The notes: generated from the sequence alone by a model not told the origin. Positions 25,526-35,977 are shown, counted from the stretch's first letter. The stretch: DNA of 64,000 bases from an uncultured delta proteobacterium (GCA_903875445.1 CAIQWD010000116.1:97028-161027); one strand, 5' to 3'. Numbers and translations are program-made.

Positions 25526-26251
25526 CTAACAGGATTCCATGGCTGCAAAAGTTGAACATTCATCCCCGAAGTTATGAATGCGCACTGAAAACCACTTGAC
25601 AGCCTGTATTTTCTCAAGAAGCCCCCCGACTCTCCTGGTAAGTGCTTCAACTGAAAGAACTTTTCGGTCTTTCGCGGCAAGGCTCCCCAATTCTTCTTCC
25701 ACCGCTTCTTCGATGAGCAGAATTATATCTTCAATCCAATAAAACTGACGAAATCGCAAGCTCACTTCGGCTTTTCCCCATCTCCCCAGAGATCCGGGCA
25801 GTCGATGCGGTGTTTTGTCGGCTATAGGCAGACTGATCGGCACCTCAACACTGAGCTTCAGATCATCGTCTTTTTCCAGGGAACCATGCATCTGACAGCG
25901 ATAATGCGCCAGGTGTCCCGCTTCACCGTTCCTTGCCTTGTGAAGAAAATAGGGGAAGTCAATTTCCAAATGGGAGGCTTCGGCCTCAAGACGATCCTTC
26001 ATTTTGCCAAGGACCATGTGAAAGCTTTTTACATCAATTTCCCCGTGAAATTCGTTGAGTATCTCAACAAATCTGCTCATATGCGTACCCTTGAATTTGT
26101 GCGGCAAATTGACATACATATTCACCGTGGCCACGGTGTGTTGTCTCTTTTGCGCCTTGTCACGCACAGTGATCGGGTAGGAAATGGTCTTGACGCCGAC
26201 TTTCTTGATGTTGATTTTCCGGCTATCGCGTTGACTTTGAATATCTTTCAT
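25526..26251 (-). CDS. FolE2 (GTP cyclohydrolase IB)-like protein, active-site residues not conserved
   Basis: Clear full-length relative of FolE2: IKKVGVKTISYPITV, LPHKFKGTHMSRFVEILNEFHG, FPYFLHKA and WIEDIILLIE match the family. The zinc/catalytic region, normally S-L-C-P-C-S-K-E-I followed by G-A-H-N-Q-R, reads SLPIADKTPHRLPGSLGRWG, and the C-terminal N-F-E-S-I-H-N-H-S motif reads NFGDECSTF. The Cys and His ligands are therefore missing. Both flanks stay in frame, so a simple frameshift does not explain it. Function is uncertain. The start ATG 26251 follows a weak ribosome site. 241 aa. Confidence 0.75.
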   Translation of the reverse strand: MKDIQSQRDSRKINIKKVGVKTISYPITVRDKAQKRQHTVATVNMYVNLPHKFKGTHMSRFVEILNEFHGEIDVKSFHMVLGKMKDRLEAEASHLEIDFPYFLHKARNGEAGHLAHYRCQMHGSLEKDDDLKLSVEVPISLPIADKTPHRLPGSLGRWGKAEVSLRFRQFYWIEDIILLIEEAVEEELGSLAAKDRKVLSVEALTRRVGGLLEKIQAVKWFSVRIHNFGDECSTFAAMESC

Positions 26252-26334
26252 TCGATGCAAACCACAATATCCTGCTTTTTCCGGGATACAGTCAAAAGGG
26301 AGGTAACTGCAAATTGGCCAAGGATGAAAAACTT

Positions 26335-26691
26335 CTAAGCCTCTTTTAAGAGCCGCCGAACAGTACCTTTGAGATCGTCAAGATTGCCCGATTTGACGAC
26401 GTATTCATCGGAGGCCCAAGTGCCGAGATCACGTTTGAACCCCTGGTAGGCACTGCTGAGAATAACCGGTACCGAAGGGTTGAGCATCTTCATTTGGCGA
26501 AGGACTTCAACACCGTTCAGACCGGGCATTTGAATATCAAGAATGACCAAATCCGGATTCTCTTCCTTGAATTTATCAAGACCGCTTTGACCATCCATGG
26601 CAGATATTACCTGATAACCATCCCCTTCGAACTCTTCGCGGTAGACCATCTGAATTGCTTCTTCATCATCGACCAGGAGCAGCTTTTTCAC
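26335..26691 (-). CDS. Single-domain response regulator (CheY-like)
   Basis: Receiver domain only, 118 aa. The acidic pocket DDEE at residues 7-10, the phosphoacceptor Asp in VILDIQMPG, the Ser in ILSSAY and the Lys in YVVKSG are present. I start at GTG 26691, with GGAGG five bases upstream and homology beginning at KKLLLVDDEE; the longer frame to 26790 would overlap galT. No output domain and no kinase gene adjoin it, so the partner is unknown. Confidence 0.9.
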   Translation of the reverse strand: MKKLLLVDDEEAIQMVYREEFEGDGYQVISAMDGQSGLDKFKEENPDLVILDIQMPGLNGVEVLRQMKMLNPSVPVILSSAYQGFKRDLGTWASDEYVVKSGNLDDLKGTVRRLLKEA

Positions 26692-26704
26692 CGTTTCCTC
26701 CTTT

Positions 26705-27709
26705 TCAAGATATCGGCAGAGATTCACGTAAAAATAATGCAGCCTCTTCCGGTGGCAAAGGGTTGATATAAAAACCGGATCCCCACTCAAAACCCGCTAT
26801 GGATGTCAATTTAGGCACAATTTCAAAATGCCAGTGGAAATACTCAAGCCCACCCGAACGAAGTGGATCGGTATGAAGCACATAATTATAAGGAACATTG
26901 GGAATGCATTTACAGAGTCTTTGCAGGGATTCGGAGAAAAGTTCCGCCAAGGCATGAAGTTCACCGTCATCTTGCGCATAAAACGTTGAAGAATGGCGTT
27001 TTGGCAAGATCCACATCTCAAAAGGTGTTCGCGGCGCAAACGGTATTATGGTGATAAATCGATCATTTTGACAGACGATCCGTTCTTTTTGCTGGATCTC
27101 CTGGCGAATAATATCACAGAATATGCATCGTTCCTTGTACTTAAAATGAGACCGCGCACCTTCAAGTTCCGAGACAATCATCCGCGGCAGAATTGGCAAG
27201 GCTATAAGTTGGGAGTGAGAGTGTTCCAGCGATGCCCCAGCCGCCCGACCATGGTTCTTGAAGACCATGACATATTTAAAACGTTGATCTTTTTCAAGAT
27301 CAATAATTCTCTCTTTATAGGCCTTGAAGACCAAGGCAATTTCCGTCGGGGTAAAATCGGCAAAATTATGGTCGTGGTTGGGGGTCTCGATGATCACCTC
27401 ATGAGCGCCGATGCCGTTCATACGATCATAGAGTCCTAATCCCTCTTTTGAGAGTTCACCTTCGATGATCAGTGCCGGAAATTTATTGGGCACCACCCTT
27501 ACGTTCCACCCAGTCCCATTGGCCGGCTGCCCGCCATACCGGAAAGCCAGAACCTCCGGGGGGGTAAAAGATTCATTGCCCGGACAAAGAGGACAAAAGC
27601 CGCCAAGCCCGGTTGCAACCTCAACCGGGAAGTCAGTGGGCCTTTTCCTTCTCTCCTTGGAAATGATTATCCATCGTCCGAGGACAGGGTCTTTGCGTAA
27701 TTCCGGCAT
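26705..27709 (-). CDS. galT: Galactose-1-phosphate uridylyltransferase
   Basis: HIT-superfamily transferase exchanging UMP between UDP-glucose and galactose-1-phosphate. The N-terminal RKDPVLGRWIIISKER, the zinc site CPLCPGNE, NHGRAAGASLEHSHSQL with the nucleophile His region, and HWHFEIVP all fit. 334 aa. It follows dksA by 6 bp. Members of this class in such bacteria may act on other sugar-1-phosphates (inference). Confidence 0.9.
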   Translation of the reverse strand: MPELRKDPVLGRWIIISKERRKRPTDFPVEVATGLGGFCPLCPGNESFTPPEVLAFRYGGQPANGTGWNVRVVPNKFPALIIEGELSKEGLGLYDRMNGIGAHEVIIETPNHDHNFADFTPTEIALVFKAYKERIIDLEKDQRFKYVMVFKNHGRAAGASLEHSHSQLIALPILPRMIVSELEGARSHFKYKERCIFCDIIRQEIQQKERIVCQNDRFITIIPFAPRTPFEMWILPKRHSSTFYAQDDGELHALAELFSESLQRLCKCIPNVPYNYVLHTDPLRSGGLEYFHWHFEIVPKLTSIAGFEWGSGFYINPLPPEEAALFLRESLPIS

Positions 27710-27715
27710 ACGGAT

Positions 27716-28078
27716 TTATTGTCCCACGGATTTTTCTCGAGTTTCCTGGATGGTTTTGCAATCAATGCACAAGGTGGTTACCGGTCTCGCCTCCAAGCGT
27801 TTCAGCCCGATTTCTTCACCACAATCTTCGCAAACCCCATAACTCCCCTCATCAATTCGGGCAATGGCCTCGTCGATTTTTGTCAGGAGTTTCCGCTCCC
27901 TGTCGCGGATTCTCAGCTCGAAGCTTCTTCCCGATTCCAAGGTGGCTCTGTCGTTTGGGTCAGGCACATTGGTGGTCTGATCGGTCATCTCCGTCATGGT
28001 TTTTCCGGCATCCGTCAGAATTTCCTGCTTTTTCAGCAAGAGCTGCGTCCGAAACAGTTCGAGTTGCGTTTTGTCCAT
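27716..28078 (-). CDS. dksA: DksA/TraR-family RNA polymerase-binding protein
   Basis: C4 zinc-finger transcription factor that enters the RNA polymerase secondary channel and acts with ppGpp. A helical coiled coil is followed by CEDC (about 84-87) and CIDC (about 105-108). 120 aa, slightly shorter than E. coli DksA. GGAG precedes the ATG. It is embedded between moaC and galT in the long minus-strand run. Confidence 0.88.
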   Translation of the reverse strand: MDKTQLELFRTQLLLKKQEILTDAGKTMTEMTDQTTNVPDPNDRATLESGRSFELRIRDRERKLLTKIDEAIARIDEGSYGVCEDCGEEIGLKRLEARPVTTLCIDCKTIQETREKSVGQ

Positions 28079-28126
28079 AGAAAATCTCCTTCATACACTT
28101 AAATATCACTCAAATACCATCCGGAG

Positions 28127-28621
28127 TCAACTACTCCGAACGTAGGTACCACTTTTTCCACCGGTCTTCTTGAGAAGGCGAATATTACTGATAACCATCG
28201 ATTTATCAACAGCTTTACACATATCGTAAATAGTTAAGGCAGCAATGGAAACAGCCGTAAGAGCCTCCATTTCCACGCCGGTTTTTCCGCTGATACCGAC
28301 TGTTGCAAAGATATCGATGGAAGAATCCTCGGAACAAAGTGCAAAGGAAATATCGACCTTAGTGATCAGCAGCGGATGGGTCAAGGGAATAAGCGCATCA
28401 ACCTTTTTTGCTGCCATGATACCGGCGACCCTGGCTATCCCCAGGACATCCCCCTTGGCCATTGAACCGCTTTTCACAAGATCAAAAGCCTGCTCAGACA
28501 TTTTAATATTGCCGGAGGCCTCAGCAACACGTACGGTTTCAGTCTTCCCGCTGACATCCACCATCCGGGCATTGCCTTCTGTATCAAAATGTGTAAGGAC
28601 TGCCTTATTTTCGTCGGCCAT
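28127..28621 (-). CDS. moaC: Cyclic pyranopterin monophosphate synthase MoaC
   Basis: Second step of molybdenum-cofactor synthesis: converts the MoaA product to cyclic pyranopterin monophosphate. [37 protein letters not shown] and the final KTGGKSG are family motifs. 164 aa. No other moa or moe gene is present in the window. It lies 20 bp downstream of dnaJ. Confidence 0.95.
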   Translation of the reverse strand: MADENKAVLTHFDTEGNARMVDVSGKTETVRVAEASGNIKMSEQAFDLVKSGSMAKGDVLGIARVAGIMAAKKVDALIPLTHPLLITKVDISFALCSEDSSIDIFATVGISGKTGVEMEALTAVSIAALTIYDMCKAVDKSMVISNIRLLKKTGGKSGTYVRSS

Positions 28622-28641
28622 CTTTATCAGTTTCCAAAAAC

Positions 28642-29769
28642 TCAGTTTTTACCAAGCACCTCATTAAACAGCTTTTTGAAAAACCCCTCTTCCTCCTGGT
28701 GCTGACCATGCTTTATGCTCAGTGTGTCGAATTCCCGCAACATCTTTTTTTGTTCCTCGCACAGATTGGTTGGCGTTAATACCTGAAGCTCAACTACCAT
28801 GTCGCCTCTGGATCGTCCGCGCAGATTGGGAACCCCTTCATTACGCAAGGTAAAGAGTTCGCCGGACTGACTTCCGGCAGGTATATCAAGAGTTTTTTTA
28901 CCATGCACGGTCGGGATTTCGACAGTCGTGCCAAGAGCGGCTTTAGCCATGGAAACCGGATACCGGCAATAAATGGTATCGCCTTCTCGTTTGAAAAAAT
29001 CATGTTCCCGAACATGCACTATGACATACAGGTCGCCCGATGCACCGCCGCGGCGTCCCCCTTCACCCTCTCCTCGCAATCGCATACGGGCACCGGTATC
29101 AACGCCCGCCGGAATCTTCAGCGCTACTTTTTTGGTCTTTTCTACCAACCCGGTTCCATGGCAATCATTACAGGGATTGGTGACTATTGACCCCTCGCCA
29201 TGGCATTGCGGACAGGTGGAACTCATCTGAAAAAATCCCTGCGAGCGAACTACTTGACCACGGCCGTTACAACTCGGACAGGTTTGTTTTTGGTATCCGG
29301 GCCTGCTCCCTGTCCCTTCACAGGTCCAGCAAGTATCCCGGCGGGTGAGTTGCACTTCCTTGGAAACCCCGTGCACCGCCTCCATAAAAGTGACCTCGAC
29401 ATCATACCGGAGATCATTGCCGGGAATGGGGCCGTCTCTTCTGGCACCGGCTCGGTTGCCCCCGCCAAAGCCGAAGAGGTCGCCGAAGATATCACCAAAG
29501 CTTGAGAAAATATCATCGGCACTGCCGGGACCGCGATAGCCACTGTTTTTCAGACCATCATGACCGTAGGTGTCGTAGATTTTTCTTTTTTTCTCGTCGC
29601 TTAGTACTTCATAGGCCTCAGTGCAGGATTTAAATTTCTCCTCGGCCTCTTTATCATCAGGATTGCGGTCCGGATGATACTTCATCGCAAGTTTGCGATA
29701 CGCCTTCTTAATATCGCCGGCAGAAGCGCTTCTGCCAACCGATAATATTTCGTAATAATCGTTACTCAT
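28642..29769 (-). CDS. dnaJ: Chaperone protein DnaJ
   Basis: Hsp40 co-chaperone that stimulates DnaK. The J-domain HPD is in [10 protein letters not shown] (about residues 31-40), followed by a Gly/Phe-rich linker and four zinc repeats ([32 protein letters not shown]) and the C-terminal substrate-binding domain. 375 aa. dnaK and grpE are not in the window, so it is separated from the usual heat-shock operon. Confidence 0.96.
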   Translation of the reverse strand: MSNDYYEILSVGRSASAGDIKKAYRKLAMKYHPDRNPDDKEAEEKFKSCTEAYEVLSDEKKRKIYDTYGHDGLKNSGYRGPGSADDIFSSFGDIFGDLFGFGGGNRAGARRDGPIPGNDLRYDVEVTFMEAVHGVSKEVQLTRRDTCWTCEGTGSRPGYQKQTCPSCNGRGQVVRSQGFFQMSSTCPQCHGEGSIVTNPCNDCHGTGLVEKTKKVALKIPAGVDTGARMRLRGEGEGGRRGGASGDLYVIVHVREHDFFKREGDTIYCRYPVSMAKAALGTTVEIPTVHGKKTLDIPAGSQSGELFTLRNEGVPNLRGRSRGDMVVELQVLTPTNLCEEQKKMLREFDTLSIKHGQHQEEEGFFKKLFNEVLGKN

Positions 29770-29793
29770 AGTTTACCGGTAGTGCTGCTTTTA

Positions 29794-30060
29794 TCACGAA
29801 AGAACCACTTCTGGTTCAATCTCAACTTCTCTTTTTTTCTTCGCATCGGAACCATCCGGTAACCTGTCAATATTTTCAAAGGTCACTTTGGAAGCCGCAA
29901 TTTCTCTTAAAGTCATGACAATTTCCTTGTTTTTCCCTTCTACCAAAAAGGGCTCGCCCTGCCGATGCTGTTTCACCCGTTGGACGGCCAGATGGATCAA
30001 CTTGAACCGATTTTGTTTACCAACTGCTTCCAAACAATCTTCACAGGTAATTCTTGCCAT
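29794..30060 (-). CDS. rpoZ: DNA-directed RNA polymerase omega subunit
   Basis: Small RNA polymerase subunit that assists beta-prime folding. The N-terminus (MARITCEDCLEAVGKQNRFKLIHLAVQR) and the IVMTLREIAASKVTFENI segment are characteristic. 88 aa. It lies between purA and dnaJ in the same direction. Confidence 0.92.
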   Translation of the reverse strand: MARITCEDCLEAVGKQNRFKLIHLAVQRVKQHRQGEPFLVEGKNKEIVMTLREIAASKVTFENIDRLPDGSDAKKKREVEIEPEVVLS

Positions 30061-30131
30061 TAATAACCTCTTTTATGATTCATTGTACGATTATGCAAAA
30101 TGTACGATCTGTGTCTTGACCACCTTAGAGG

Positions 30132-31433
<1,302 letters not shown>

Positions 31434-31529
31434 CTACCTTCTCCTCTCAGAGGTTTGTGAACAATCGCCGTGAAAATGTGCATTGAGCCTTCAATGTTCA
31501 CGACAAATACGCGCAAGACAAAGTTGATA

Positions 31530-31558
31530 AATATAGTAAAATCACAAGCTATTGTCAA
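31530..31558 (-). promoter_or_regulatory. Sigma-70-type promoter of purA
   Basis: On the minus strand TTGACA (31558-31553), exactly 17 bp, then TATATT (31535-31530). The predicted start is near 31523, leaving a leader of about 90 bases before purA. Confidence 0.75.
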
Positions 31559-31846
31559 CTCATTTTAACACAAGCAAGGATCTCTTCACCATTACGAAAT
31601 ATTGCAATATCGGGATGTTAAAAGAATTATCAAGGGATTCATTAAAGATGTCACCGCTCCGGAGGCATTGACACACCCTGCTAAATACCTTACATTTGAG
31701 ACGCTGTTCGGCCTTTTTCCCTTCGGTTCTCCCATTCAGGCTGGGCGGTTTCCTCGCCTCGCTGTCTTCAGCGCAGAACAACTATAAAATACGCTTGTCG
31801 GCCAGAGCACGATGTGTCTGCCCGGCAACACTATGAGGTACTCGTT
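31559..31846. other. Intergenic region upstream of tatB (288 bp)
   Basis: Between the purA promoter and tatB. TATAAA at 31783-31788 may be the tatB -10, but no good -35 is seen at the right distance. The segment 31670-31790 is moderately GC-rich with small complementary patches (CCCA...TGGG, GGCGG...CGCC). Short open frames on both strands show no recognisable protein. A small RNA is possible but not supported. Confidence 0.35.
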
Positions 31847-32299
31847 ATGTTTGGCATCGGTCTGCCGGAAATGCTCCTTATCATGGCCCTGGCACTTATC
31901 GTCATAGGACCGGACAAACTCCCCGATCTGGCAAGATCTTTAGCCAAAGGGTTGATGGAATTAAAGAAGACCGCCGAAAGCCTGAAAACTTCTTTTGCCG
32001 AGGAGGGTAACCCTCTTGATGAAATCCGCCCGGAACTTGAGAAGGCAGCACAATCCTTGAAAGACAACCTGCTGGATTCCCCATCGCAGTTGCTGGAACA
32101 AAGCAACACTCTCCTCGGAGAAACAACTCCCGCCAACAGGGCCGCCGAAGCCTATGAGGAGTTGATGAAACAGACCGGCAACACGCCAAAACACGATACC
32201 GGTCAAGCGACGAATGTAATTCAAAAAGAAGCAGAGAACAACGAACCGCACAAATCGGCAGACGCCACCAAGGTAGAGACTGGGATCAAAGAGCATTAA
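31847..32299 (+). CDS. tatB: Sec-independent protein translocase TatB
   Basis: Single-span membrane protein of the twin-arginine export system. MFGIGLPEMLLIMALALIVIG is the membrane segment, with a Glu near residue 8 as in TatB and not TatA, followed by an amphipathic helix (PDKLPDLARSLAKGL) and a long acidic tail. The start is ATG 31847 with GAGG upstream; 11 further codons lie in frame. 150 aa. tatC follows after 15 bp. No tatA is in the window. Confidence 0.9.
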   Translation: MFGIGLPEMLLIMALALIVIGPDKLPDLARSLAKGLMELKKTAESLKTSFAEEGNPLDEIRPELEKAAQSLKDNLLDSPSQLLEQSNTLLGETTPANRAAEAYEELMKQTGNTPKHDTGQATNVIQKEAENNEPHKSADATKVETGIKEH

Positions 32300-32314
32300 T
32301 TATTTTGACCAACA

Positions 32315-33088
32315 ATGGCTAACTACAATCTCCAAAGCTCATTTCCGGTACTCGAAAGAGGCCTTGCCGTATTTCGACCGCACCACCAGGAACTGCGACG
32401 AAGACTGATCAAAGTAATGCTTGCCATTGTCGGCTGCACTGCCGTGGCCTATGCCTTTGTCGAAAAAATCGCCGCCTTTTTTATTGCCCCTCTTTTTGCT
32501 GCCAGCCCGCTCGTTTACCGCCTGGTCTACACCCATCTTCCCGAAGCCTTTATGGCCTACATCAAGCTGGCTTTCCTGGTAGGCCTCATTGCCAGCATGC
32601 CGGTCGCCCTGTATCAGCTTTGGATCTTTATTGCCCCCGGCCTCAAAAAAGATGAAAAACGACTCGCCATCACCGTAGTTTTTTGGGCGATGTTTCTTTT
32701 CACCGGTGGGGCATGTTTTGCTTTTTTTATTGTTTTGCCAAAGATGCTGGTATATTTCATGAGTTATGCCAATGAAAACTTGGAGCCCCTCCCAAAACTC
32801 GGTCTCTACCTGACTTTTATCGCCCGAACCATTCTCGCCTTCGGCATCTCTTTTCAGATACCCTTCTTAATGGTCATGTCCGGCAAGGCGGGCTTCGTCC
32901 AGTCCTCCTATTTTCGCCGAAAACGCACCTATTTTTATTTGGCGATCCTCGTTCTCTCCTTCCTCCTCACGGCCGGAGATTTGATGGCAACCACCCTTCT
33001 CGCCATTCCTCTTTTCCTGCTGTATGAAGCAGGAATTTTCCTGACAAAGCTCTTTGCCCGAAAGCGTGCAGAAGAAAAGACGGAGTAA
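32315..33088 (+). CDS. tatC: Sec-independent protein translocase TatC
   Basis: Multi-span receptor for twin-arginine signal peptides. Near the N-terminus HHQELRRRLI corresponds to the conserved H-x-x-E-L-R segment. Six hydrophobic segments follow, with PEAFMAYIKLAFLVGL and FGISFQIPFLMV as expected. 257 aa. The ribosome site is weak, so translation is probably coupled to tatB. It ends tail-to-tail with a radical SAM gene, 36 bp apart. Confidence 0.94.
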   Translation: MANYNLQSSFPVLERGLAVFRPHHQELRRRLIKVMLAIVGCTAVAYAFVEKIAAFFIAPLFAASPLVYRLVYTHLPEAFMAYIKLAFLVGLIASMPVALYQLWIFIAPGLKKDEKRLAITVVFWAMFLFTGGACFAFFIVLPKMLVYFMSYANENLEPLPKLGLYLTFIARTILAFGISFQIPFLMVMSGKAGFVQSSYFRRKRTYFYLAILVLSFLLTAGDLMATTLLAIPLFLLYEAGIFLTKLFARKRAEEKTE

Positions 33089-33124
33089 GCGTTTTAGCTT
33101 TTTCCCTTTTCCGGACAACCAGAA

Positions 33125-34150
33125 TCAACCGATCTCGCGTTTCAGCAGACAGCAAGAAATCCGATATTTTGGATTACCCTGACCATCATATTTTGGATTA
33201 CCCTGACCATCGTATTCTATATTATCGGCCTGCAGCAATTTGTTCATGACACAGCCTTCGGCGATATTCAACCGGAAGAACCTCTCTTCCGTCAATCCCT
33301 CATTTTTAACGAGTCGGTCATCTTCAATGCGGTAGGCATTGATCGGATGATCCTCACACAAGGGGCACTGATACACCCGCCCATTGGGGAAGATAAAGAA
33401 ATTTTCCGCGACATTGCCGGCACATTCAAAGGTTTCGTCCGGACCCAAAAACACCTGCGGATAGGTCACATGAATGCCTTTTTCCGCCGCTTGCCGCGCC
33501 ACCTCGGGTACCGTTGCGAGCCACTGCCCACGGCTCACCTGCATTGTTTCGTCACTGTCGTTTTGCGCCGAATTGCCGCGCAGACCTATTACTTGAATAA
33601 AAAATCTCTTCACCTTCAGTTTCAGAAGAAGAGGCACCATTGCCGCCAGTGCCTGCAAATTTTTTTTACTCACGGTATAGATGACACTGACGTTGAAACC
33701 TTTGGCCACTGCTCTCTGAATATTGGCAACGCATACCTCAAAGACCCCGCTGCCGCGTATCGGATCGTTGGTTGCAGTATCAGGACCATCAAGGCTGAAG
33801 CTCAAAAAATCGAGAAGTTCCGGGGTGGTTTTTTCCAGCAGATCATGAAACAGATAACCATTGGAATCAACGGTTACAAAAAAGCCGAGTTCCTTAGCTT
33901 TTTTTATGGCAAAGGGCAAATCCGGGTGCAAGGTCGGCTCCCCGCCAAGAAAAATAAGATTGGCTTTCTTCCCCGGATCGGCAAAGAGGCTCAGCCATTT
34001 TTCTATCTTCTCCCTGGATAAAGTCGTCACACCATGTTGTGCTCTATTGATATAGCAGTGGCGGCATGACAGATTGCAGGCGGTGAGGATATGGAAAAAG
34101 ACGTTCCGCTCACCGTGCTTAAAACCTACTGTTCGGGCAATATTCTGCAT
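33125..34150 (-). CDS. Radical SAM protein with C-terminal cysteine-rich (SPASM-like) region
   Basis: The radical SAM cluster motif CNLSCRHC lies near residues 25-32, with FLGGEPTLHPDL after it and a TIM-barrel-like core. The C-terminal part has several more cysteines (ECAGN, QCPLCED, EGCVMN, ISCCLLK) consistent with an auxiliary Fe-S cluster. 341 aa. Substrate unknown; relatives modify peptides or cofactors, but no peptide substrate is seen nearby. Its last 30 residues contain an in-frame 24-bp tandem repeat. It is last in a four-gene minus-strand run. Confidence 0.8.
   Translation of the reverse strand: MQNIARTVGFKHGERNVFFHILTACNLSCRHCYINRAQHGVTTLSREKIEKWLSLFADPGKKANLIFLGGEPTLHPDLPFAIKKAKELGFFVTVDSNGYLFHDLLEKTTPELLDFLSFSLDGPDTATNDPIRGSGVFEVCVANIQRAVAKGFNVSVIYTVSKKNLQALAAMVPLLLKLKVKRFFIQVIGLRGNSAQNDSDETMQVSRGQWLATVPEVARQAAEKGIHVTYPQVFLGPDETFECAGNVAENFFIFPNGRVYQCPLCEDHPINAYRIEDDRLVKNEGLTEERFFRLNIAEGCVMNKLLQADNIEYDGQGNPKYDGQGNPKYRISCCLLKREIG
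33164..33211. repeat. Exact 24-bp tandem duplication inside the radical SAM gene
   Basis: Two identical 24-bp units (33164-33187 and 33188-33211) encode the peptide YDGQGNPK twice near the C-terminus, just before the final Cys-Cys. The duplication keeps the frame. Exact identity suggests a recent slippage event or a variable-number site. Confidence 0.9.
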
Positions 34151-34181
34151 CGGATAGAAACCGGGGAAGGTAAATGAAGTA

Positions 34182-34700
34182 CTACACTTGCTGCAAAGTG
34201 TAAGTAGCCAGCATGGTGTTTTTTAGATATTGACACTCTGGGGAAGAAAAAAAAGATTTAAAGAGTGCCAAGCTCTTCTCCCGCAGAACGGATCCGACAA
34301 TAGTCGGTTGCAGTTCGCAGTAAAGAGGCGACAACAGAGGCAAGGGCAGGTTGGTTCCACCTCCCATGACATCTTCATAACTGTAGACGAATCTTCTCAA
34401 CCCATTCACCAATAAGGTTGAAAAACACATCAAACAGGGTTCCATCGTCGAATAGACGGTAACCTTATCGAGAGCAATCCGAGTATCGGCTGCCAGGAGT
34501 TCCCTGAGTGCCGTGATTTCCGCATGATCCATCTCGTTGACCCGCCCAAAACTGTTGCTGCGCCGACCGGAGGCAATAATTTGACCACCATGCTCGATCA
34601 CACAACCGACCGGGAAATCTCCGGCAACCAAGGCTTCGCGGGCTTGCTGTAAGGCTGCCTGCATGAATTTTTCATGTATTTCCACGCCGTTCCTCTCCAT
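34182..34700 (-). CDS. Nucleoside/nucleotide deaminase-family protein (TadA-like)
   Basis: Zinc-dependent cytidine/deoxycytidylate deaminase fold. The HAE motif (MDHAEITAL) and the PCxxC motif (EPCLMCFSTLLV) supply the zinc ligands and catalytic Glu. 172 aa, with a longer C-terminus than TadA. It could be a tRNA adenosine deaminase paralogue or a free-base deaminase; the sequence does not decide. It lies between the zinc-ribbon gene and the radical SAM gene. Confidence 0.8.
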   Translation of the reverse strand: MERNGVEIHEKFMQAALQQAREALVAGDFPVGCVIEHGGQIIASGRRSNSFGRVNEMDHAEITALRELLAADTRIALDKVTVYSTMEPCLMCFSTLLVNGLRRFVYSYEDVMGGGTNLPLPLLSPLYCELQPTIVGSVLREKSLALFKSFFSSPECQYLKNTMLATYTLQQV

Positions 34701-34724
34701 TCCGGCTTCCCCGACCGGGTCGGC

Positions 34725-35972
34725 TTACAACTTTCTGCCAAACCGCAGCGCTGCGGCAAGAAGCACCGCCGAGGTGTGTTCCTGCACATAGTCGTGCGGT
34801 TGTTTGGTAAAGGGCAAATATATAAGCTGGCACCGGGCATCTACAATAGTCATTTGTGGCAAAAGCGGTAGCCTTTTACTTTTATTCAAGGTCGTAGCAG
34901 CAAGAACACTCTTGATGGCCTGCACCGCCTCCTTTTGGTTGAGGGTGACCGGATGGTCATTGTCAAGTCGTCGCATAGACCCGGACGGAATTCGCCACTG
35001 GGAAACCGTAAGCTGGGAAGATATCTGCAGAAAAGCCTTGGGATTCAATTTAATGGCCGGAATCCAGAAGGCAAGAGGTATGCTATCAAATCTGCCGGCA
35101 ACCACTAAAGGCTGGTTGGTAAAACGGAGATAATCGCCAAAACTCTGTAAAACCCATCCTCGGGTAGAAAAAGTAATCTGCCAAAATGGAAGATACTCTG
35201 CCGTCCGATCATCCGATTCTACCACCTGCCAAGACAAGGGTTGAAATTTTTTACCATTCTCCTGCCAAAGGGACTCGCAATTTCGGCAATGCAGCACCAG
35301 ACTGTCTCTTTCTCCGGCAAGGAGCCCACTGCATTCCGGACAGATTGTCGAAATGAATTGCGGTTCCCAGGAAACCTTGCTTGGACTTATTTTATCCTGA
35401 TATCTGTCGAGCAATCTCCCCGACCCAAGGGGTTTGTTGACCACCGCATCATAGGCAATTCCTTCGTGAAGATAGCAAGGCTGATATATGCGGCTCAGGG
35501 TTTCACCAATAAAAGCCCTATGGTATAAGGTCTTGTCACTTTTTCCATCAAACAGTTCAGTAACCATTGCCGCTTGAGTAAAAGCCGCTTTGGTGGCTAC
35601 CGTTTGCCCAACAAAAGCCCCCTCCACGCTTGCAACTACCGGTATGAGTTTCATTGCCTGAGGTCGTAAACCTAGTGTTGCCGGCAGTTTTTCTTCCTCA
35701 ATACCTATCCGTGTCGCATCGACAATCTTGTGCCCTATTTCACCCTCGTGAACATAAAAAATTGTGCCTTTAAACCGGAGATAGGGGATAAAAAAAAGCT
35801 GTGCCGGTGCGATATGATCCGGGTATTTACTGGGGAGTACATACCTTGCCGCCCCACTTTCCAGCCGGTAGTTGTTGACATCGCAAGAGGCACAGCGGAT
35901 GAGCCTGTCATCCTCCAAGAGAACAATCGGCGCACCGCAGGAAGGACAACTTTGTTCAATCGTCAAATCCAT
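34725..35972 (-). CDS. Zinc-ribbon protein of unknown function (415 aa), partner of the SPFH gene
   Basis: Soluble protein with an N-terminal zinc ribbon (CPSCGAP...CASC, about residues 9-30) and a second one in the middle (CPECSG...CRNC, about 215-235). Between and after them is a long region I do not recognise. No membrane helix was seen. The pairing with an SPFH/zinc-ribbon protein resembles the Bacillus YdjG-YdjI pair of the ydjFGHI stress operon, but no PspA (YdjF) gene is present. The analogy is inference. The stop is 5 bp before the deaminase-side gap and the gene is tightly packed behind its upstream neighbour. Confidence 0.65.
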   Translation of the reverse strand: MDLTIEQSCPSCGAPIVLLEDDRLIRCASCDVNNYRLESGAARYVLPSKYPDHIAPAQLFFIPYLRFKGTIFYVHEGEIGHKIVDATRIGIEEEKLPATLGLRPQAMKLIPVVASVEGAFVGQTVATKAAFTQAAMVTELFDGKSDKTLYHRAFIGETLSRIYQPCYLHEGIAYDAVVNKPLGSGRLLDRYQDKISPSKVSWEPQFISTICPECSGLLAGERDSLVLHCRNCESLWQENGKKFQPLSWQVVESDDRTAEYLPFWQITFSTRGWVLQSFGDYLRFTNQPLVVAGRFDSIPLAFWIPAIKLNPKAFLQISSQLTVSQWRIPSGSMRRLDNDHPVTLNQKEAVQAIKSVLAATTLNKSKRLPLLPQMTIVDARCQLIYLPFTKQPHDYVQEHTSAVLLAAALRFGRKL

Positions 35973-35977
35973 ACGAA

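Noticed and set aside
25700..25870. Frameshift explaining the odd FolE2 loop
   Set aside because: The other two frames give no CPCSKEI-like sequence, and the chain before and after is in the same frame.
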